In this document: piece after piece, positions 59,616 to 64,000 of the stretch
Numbering within the stretch: position 1 is the first letter of the stretch
Layout: every line of letters begins with the position of its first letter
From: Pseudopedobacter sp038243635
GTDB taxonomy: Bacteria; Bacteroidota; Bacteroidia; Sphingobacteriales; Sphingobacteriaceae
Reading direction: 5' to 3'
Length of the DNA: 64,000 nucleotides
NCBI GenBank assembly: GCA_038243635.1
Contig: JBBSQW010000002.1
Span: forward strand, 124,001-188,000
Program-made: the position numbers and the translations under genes
The notes under the pieces: model-generated
Database searches by the model: none
The model's input: only the letters and a program-made list of their open reading frames with translations
What the model was told of the DNA's origin: nothing

Positions 59616-61103
59616 ATGAAAAACAATCTTTACTTAACTATAATCTTTTTAATCATTTTTGCAACGGCCTGTAGCAAAGACCAATTGCCAGGCATTTCTC
59701 CATACTCTACAGAAAAAGAACTGATTGAGTTTGTTTTCTTGAAAGCTAACAATCCAGATTTAGATAAAGATTACACGGCGAGTTTTGACGGGCAATCCAT
59801 TAATATAGAAGTGCCTAAAGGAGTTGATTTAAAAGCATTGATACCTACTTTTAAAGTATCTGATAAAGCAACTTTGATGGTTGGCACTACGGTAGTAGAA
59901 AGCAATAAAACGCCACTTGATTTTTCACAGCCGCTTTCTGTTTCTGTAATTGCGCAGAATAAAGCGGTTGCAAAATATCTCCCATCCATATTACTAGTAG
60001 GAGTAACCCAAGATTTTCAGGCAAACAGCAAAACATCGTACAACAGCTATATTGAAAATAATTTATACATCGATTTTTCTACTGCGATTTCGAAAAATCC
60101 ATTCGGTGTAGATTATTACGAAGACGCTTACAATGCAAGAGCTTATGGCGATTTTGATAAGGATGGAGATTTGGACATCATTGGTGGTGCAAGCAATACA
60201 TACGGAAGGGTTGCGGTTGAGTTAGAATATTTTAGAAATGATATTTTTGGTTTTACTAAAGATCAATCTGTTTTTACTAACGACGCACCAAAAATGTTGA
60301 ATGCTAGAAAAGCCATTGTGGTAGATTTAGATAAAAACGGTTGGTTAGATGTGGTTTCTGTGGGCTCCGGATTTGATAAAAGCCCGTACGCTGGCGAAAC
60401 CATTAAGATTTTAATGAATTACAATGGTAAGTTCACCGCTAAAGATTTAAGTCTTGGCAAAAGTTACTATGCATCAGTAACTGCGGGAGATATTGATAAC
60501 GATGGCGATATAGATTTATTTGTGACCGATAATAAAACGATTGGTAGGTTTTTGATCAACGATGGTGCTGGTAATTTTAAAGAAGATTTAGCAATTTATC
60601 CAAGTACATTATGGGGTAAAGCATATTATGCGTCTGAGCTTTATGATATTAATAACGATGGTTATTTAGATTTAGTTACGGGTGGTCATGAGCATAGTGG
60701 CGCAACTACAATTATTCTTTTGGGTAACGCAAGCGGGAACTTCATAACGTCAAGAATGATCAATATACCTGCAGTTTCAGGTTTTGGAGTTGTAGTGGAT
60801 ATTGATTTTATAGATTATGACAAAGATGGCAAAACAGATGTTTTGATTACCAGAACGGGTGACGGCAAATTAGAGCAAGGTTATTACCAAGGTTATTACT
60901 TACAATTGCTAAAAAATGCTGGTGCTAATTTTGATGATGTCACTAAAACTGTATTGAAAGATAATAGCAGCGCTAATGCAAATTGGGTGAATTTGATGCG
61001 AGTGCATGATGTTGATAACGATGATGATATGGATATTACTACAGATGATAAATTGTACGGCTTATCATGGATTAATAACAACGCTGCGTTTTTAAAAAAT
61101 TAG
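59616..61103 (+). CDS. FG-GAP/VCBS-repeat lipoprotein
   Basis: A 495-residue lipoprotein. The signal sequence ends IFATAC (Cys19). Residues ~30-125 are an Ig-like/DUF5018-type domain (EFVFLKANNPDLDKDYTASF). A seven-bladed-propeller region of FG-GAP repeats follows, each with a Ca-binding loop: DFDKDGDLD, DLDKNGWLD, DIDNDGDID, DINNDGYLD, DYDKDGKTD and DVDNDDDMD. It is likely exposed on the cell surface and binds a ligand or matrix. Repeats are intact; function unknown. A strong terminator follows. Confidence 0.85.
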   Translation: MKNNLYLTIIFLIIFATACSKDQLPGISPYSTEKELIEFVFLKANNPDLDKDYTASFDGQSINIEVPKGVDLKALIPTFKVSDKATLMVGTTVVESNKTPLDFSQPLSVSVIAQNKAVAKYLPSILLVGVTQDFQANSKTSYNSYIENNLYIDFSTAISKNPFGVDYYEDAYNARAYGDFDKDGDLDIIGGASNTYGRVAVELEYFRNDIFGFTKDQSVFTNDAPKMLNARKAIVVDLDKNGWLDVVSVGSGFDKSPYAGETIKILMNYNGKFTAKDLSLGKSYYASVTAGDIDNDGDIDLFVTDNKTIGRFLINDGAGNFKEDLAIYPSTLWGKAYYASELYDINNDGYLDLVTGGHEHSGATTIILLGNASGNFITSRMINIPAVSGFGVVVDIDFIDYDKDGKTDVLITRTGDGKLEQGYYQGYYLQLLKNAGANFDDVTKTVLKDNSSANANWVNLMRVHDVDNDDDMDITTDDKLYGLSWINNNAAFLKN

Positions 61104-61126
61104 TTTAATTGGTTTGGGTTTGTACG

Positions 61127-61159
61127 ACAGGATGTTTAGGCATCCTGTTTTTTTTTTTT
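61127..61159 (+). terminator. Rho-independent terminator after the FG-GAP gene
   Basis: ACAGGATG / CATCCTGT (perfect 8 bp, 6-nt loop) with an 11-T run. It supports ATG 61187 as the start of the next gene. Confidence 0.9.
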
Positions 61160-61186
61160 AGAGCAATTTTTTTGTTTATTTATACA

Positions 61187-62113
61187 ATGGCAAACACGAT
61201 GGTTGATTTAGAAGAAAATATAAGCTTTGGGAATTTAGAATTATTGGCGAAACAAGTGGTAGAAGGTTTTGTAACGGGTCTACATAAAAGTCCTTTCCAC
61301 GGTTTTTCTGTCGAGTTTGCCGAGCATCGTTTATATAACAAAGGCAGCTCTGTTAAAAATATCGACTGGAAATTATTTGCCCGAACCGATAAGCTGTTTG
61401 TTAAACGATTTGAAGAGGAAACCAATCTCCGCTGCCATTTATTGATTGATCATTCCTCGTCCATGTATTATCCCGAAAAGGGAATCAATAAGTTTGCTTA
61501 TAGTGCCTTGGCAAGTGCGGCAATTATGAACCTTTTAAAAAGGCAGAGAGACGCTTTTGGATTAACGCTTTTTGCAGAAGAAATTGATTTTCATTCGCCA
61601 GCAAAATCCACCTTAAGCCATCAGCAGTTTTTATTGAATGAGTTGTCTTTAAGATTAGCGAAGAATAATAAAAGTATAAAAACCAATCTGATAGCAAGTC
61701 TACACGCCATTGCTGATAAAATACCGAAACGCTCTTTTGTGATTTTGTTTACTGATATGTTTTCTGCGGATGCGGACGATACTTATTTAGATGAAGTTTT
61801 TGTCGCTCTACAACATCTTAAATATCAGAAAAACGAAATCATTATTTTTAATGTTAACGAGCAAAAACATGAGCTAGATTTTGATTTTGAAAACAGACCG
61901 TACCATTTTGTTGATGTTGAAAGTGGTGCAGAAATAAAGCTAAACTCTTTACAATTTAAGGAAATATACTTGCAAAAGATTAAGGCGTTTAAAGAGAAGC
62001 TTAATTTGAAATGCGGTCAGTTTAAAATCAACTTGGTTGACGCAAAGATTGAAGACGGTTTTTACCCGATACTAAATGCTTGGTTATTAGCAAGAGCAAA
62101 AAGAAAGTTCTAA
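61187..62113 (+). CDS. DUF58 domain (vWA-like) protein
   Basis: A ~308-residue DUF58 protein. The signature segment HKSPFHGFSVEFAEHRLY leads to KNIDWKLFART, and a vWA-like metal site follows in LIDHSSSMYYP (DxSxS). The C-terminal half is alpha/beta (VILFTDMFSADADD). DUF58 genes usually accompany MoxR ATPases in gliding, chaperone or aerotolerance (Bat) clusters, but no moxR lies here. It starts at ATG 61187 after the upstream terminator. Probably cytoplasmic. Function inferred from the family only. Confidence 0.88.
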   Translation: MANTMVDLEENISFGNLELLAKQVVEGFVTGLHKSPFHGFSVEFAEHRLYNKGSSVKNIDWKLFARTDKLFVKRFEEETNLRCHLLIDHSSSMYYPEKGINKFAYSALASAAIMNLLKRQRDAFGLTLFAEEIDFHSPAKSTLSHQQFLLNELSLRLAKNNKSIKTNLIASLHAIADKIPKRSFVILFTDMFSADADDTYLDEVFVALQHLKYQKNEIIIFNVNEQKHELDFDFENRPYHFVDVESGAEIKLNSLQFKEIYLQKIKAFKEKLNLKCGQFKINLVDAKIEDGFYPILNAWLLARAKRKF

Positions 62114-62348
62114 TGAGTTTCTGCAGTTCAAAACCGATTCTATAAACATTTTTATAATAAAATCTCCGCATTTATACACGCAAAGACCTTCATTCTGTCC
62201 TTTTTTAATTTCTGAAGACATATAATTGTTTATTCATTGAAGCTTAATTTTTTAAATGTTTGTTTGACATTTAAAAAAAAGTTGCATAAATGACGTTTGT
62301 TAAAACACAATTCTGACAAACCAATTAAAAGCTATAAAAATTTATGGA
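62114..62348. other. Gap before the decayed locus
   Basis: 235 bp without a gene. A short A/T-rich stretch with no terminator-like hairpin that pairs well. Confidence 0.3.
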
Positions 62349-62498
62349 ATGAAATTAAACAACAAGTCTTTCTGGGGTAGTGTTGAATTTTCTAATACTG
62401 CTTTTTATTTACCTCGCGAATTCAACCCTAGCCACATCATGAGCATTCAAATTTTGAAAGACACCTCGGCTAAAGCGATATACAGGCTTGTGGTTTAA
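62349..62498 (+). pseudogene. Short fragment of a SusC/TonB-dependent receptor plug domain
   Basis: A 49-codon open frame whose second half reads EFNPSHIMSIQILKDTSAKAIY, matching the plug motif of SusC-like receptors (usually NPxDIxSIxILKDASAxAIYG). The rest of the receptor is absent. The first ~20 codons (MKLNNKSFWGSVEFSNTAFY) do not match a receptor start and may come from a rearrangement. It lies ~100 bp before the GH51 pseudogene. Together they look like a degraded polysaccharide-utilisation locus. Confidence 0.6.
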
Positions 62499-62601
62499 AA
62501 AAGTGAAATAAATAATAAAAATTAAATAACCCGTGTTTTTCGCAAAGCGGATACTGGTATTTATTAATTGTCTTTCTATATCAGTAAAATGAAAAAAAGA
62601 A

Positions 62602-64000
62602 ATGATGAAATTTAAAACAATCCTTGCAACCTACGATAAGTGTTGCCTTATCCTTGAGCTTGGTAAGCAATATGCAGGCCCAAACCACCGCCACAATAAA
62701 TGCATCAGACCCTATGATTACTATTAATAGAAATATTTATGGTCATTTCGCAGAACATCTTGGACGATGCATTTACGACGGTTTTTATGTTGGGGAAGAA
62801 AACAAAACCATTCCTAATGTGAATGGAGTAAGAACTGATATTATTGATGCCCTAAAGAAACTAAATATCCCTAACCTGAGATGACCGGTGGGTGTTTTGC
62901 CGACACTTACCATTGGAAGGATGGGATTGGTCCGAAGAAAGATCGTTCCATAACGGTAAATACTTGGTGGGGTGGGGTAACGGAAGATAACAGTTTTGGG
63001 ACACATGATTTTGGATATGTGCAAACTGTTAGGCGCTGAGCTTTATTTGGCCGGAGCTGTGGCGACTGGAACCGTACCGGAGCTCTCAGACTGGGTGCAG
63101 TATGTTAATTTCAACGGTGAAAGTCCAATGTGTAAGTTAAGAAAGAGCAACGGACGTAATGAACCTTGGAACGTGAAATTTTGGGGTGTAGGAAACGAAG
63201 CTTGGGGTTGCGGAGGTAACATGACAGCAGATTATTACGCCAATGAGTATCGCAAATATGCCACGTTTATGTCGGGATGGACAAACACCTCGGAGATTTT
63301 CAGAGTAGCTTCAGGAGCTAGTAGTAGTGATTTTAATTGGACAGAAACCTTAATGAAAAACATACCGGGAAATCTTTTAGAAGGAGTTGCTTTACATCAC
63401 TATTCTGTAATATCATGGAGCAAAAAAGGGCCGGCGGTAAGTTTCTCGGAAGCACAATATTTTAACACCATGCAAGAAGCTTGGAAAATGGAAGAATTAG
63501 TGACCAAGCACTCAGCAATTATGGATAAATATGATCCTAATAAAAAAAGTCGCTTTGGTTATTGATGAGTGGGGTGGTTGGTACAAGGTAGAAGACGGTA
63601 CAAATCCTGGCTTTTTATATCAACAAAATACTATGCGTGACGCAATGATTGCCGGCTTGACCTTGAATGTTTTTAATAATCATGCGGAAAGAGTAAGGAT
63701 GGCAAATTTGGCTCAGGCAGTTAACGTATTGCAATCCGTTGTTTTAACTAAAGGGGATCAAATGATTTTAACGCCTACTTACCATGTAATGGAAATGTAC
63801 AAAGTTCATCAAGACGCTAAATTATTGCCCATCAACATAAAAACTGCAGATTATGTGTTTGGGATCAAAAATTACCTGCTGTTTCTGGTTCAGCATCTTT
63901 GGCAAAAGATGGGGAAACGCACATTACCCTAACAAATATCGACGCATCAAAAACGCAGGAAGTGGCTATTGAAGTTAATGGAACGCAATACAAATCCGTT
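62602..64000 (+). pseudogene. GH51 alpha-L-arabinofuranosidase, multiply frameshifted (runs off window end)
   Basis: A decayed GH51 enzyme that would release arabinose from arabinans. The protein can be read with at least six frame changes from ATG 62602: an early shift near 62630, NINRNIYGHFAEHLG-like start region, TGG to TGA after NLR (62882-62884), then one base lost in CCGG(G)TGGG, two T lost near 63009, one extra A in an A7 tract near 63541, and one G lost near 63872. Catalytic sites remain recognisable: acid/base E in GVGNEAWGCGG and nucleophile E in IDEWGGWY. After the last shift, coding resumes LPAVSGSASLAKDGETHITL to the window end. It cannot give a functional protein. Confidence 0.88.

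Noticed and set aside
62996..63932. Two or three separate small genes near the window end
   Set aside because: All are pieces of one GH51 enzyme in different frames.

Overview
The window reads as chromosomal DNA of a Bacteroidota bacterium, most likely Sphingobacteriaceae and close to Pedobacter. The reasons are low GC, almost no Shine-Dalgarno sequences, promoters with a TAnnTTTG -7 element, lipoproteins with a short Cys lipobox, TonB/SusC-type receptors, GH31, GH51 and FG-GAP proteins, and a B12-riboswitch-controlled receptor. Genus is inferred from protein flavour only. Most of the window is housekeeping: glycogen metabolism, ychF, gpsA, sucC, phosphoglucomutase, guaB, gyrB and one tRNA-Arg(CCG).

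Layout. 1-2.8 kb: end of an M20 peptidase, a MATE pump and a DUF4442 protein. 3.0-7.9 kb: GH31 glucosidase and glycogen branching enzyme, with oppositely charged N-terminal tails. 7.9-8.9 kb: a dead REP-associated tyrosine transposase beside three palindromic repeats. 8.9-16.7 kb: esterase, radical SAM protein, CorA, DUF485/acetate-type symporter pair, M28 peptidase and DUF5362-like protein. 16.9-25.5 kb: ychF, tRNA-Arg, SRPBCC, RNase H-like protein, gpsA, ferritin, ferredoxin-like protein, sucC, and a lolD operon that ends in a HAD protein lacking its catalytic aspartates. 25.6-30.7 kb: S41 protease lipoprotein, DoxX/Crp pair, phosphoglucomutase and a small lipoprotein. 30.7-31.4 kb: a decayed minus-strand gene. 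32-35 kb: cobalamin riboswitch, btuB-like receptor and a DUF6580 membrane protein. 35-38.8 kb: four unknown envelope proteins. 39-43.6 kb: M16 protease pair and guaB. 43.6-49.6 kb: Rrf2 regulator, a receptor remnant with an internal deletion, TSUP exporter, aldo/keto reductase, LOG, PAP2, DUF1905 and Rieske proteins.

49.7-55.8 kb is the most distinctive region. An Rrf2 regulator with three cysteines sits behind a palindromic candidate operator. A tight gene string follows: a small membrane protein, a cbb3-type oxidase subunit I with a secreted-type N-terminal extension, a dihaem CcoO/CcoP-like fusion, two small accessory proteins and two tandem group III truncated haemoglobins. A haemerythrin protein and a 2Fe-2S ferredoxin come next. 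This looks like a compact low-oxygen respiration and NO/O2-handling module. The conserved active-site tyrosine of subunit I argues for oxygen reduction rather than NO reduction.

56-64 kb: two small lipoproteins, gyrB, an FG-GAP lipoprotein, a DUF58 protein, and a decaying arabinan-use locus (a SusC plug fragment and a GH51 arabinofuranosidase with several frameshifts) that runs off the end. Between genes there are several repeat families: palindromes beside the transposase, an 8-bp-period array at 3' gene ends, a MITE-like element, a dispersed hairpin pair and GACTTACGA hairpins.
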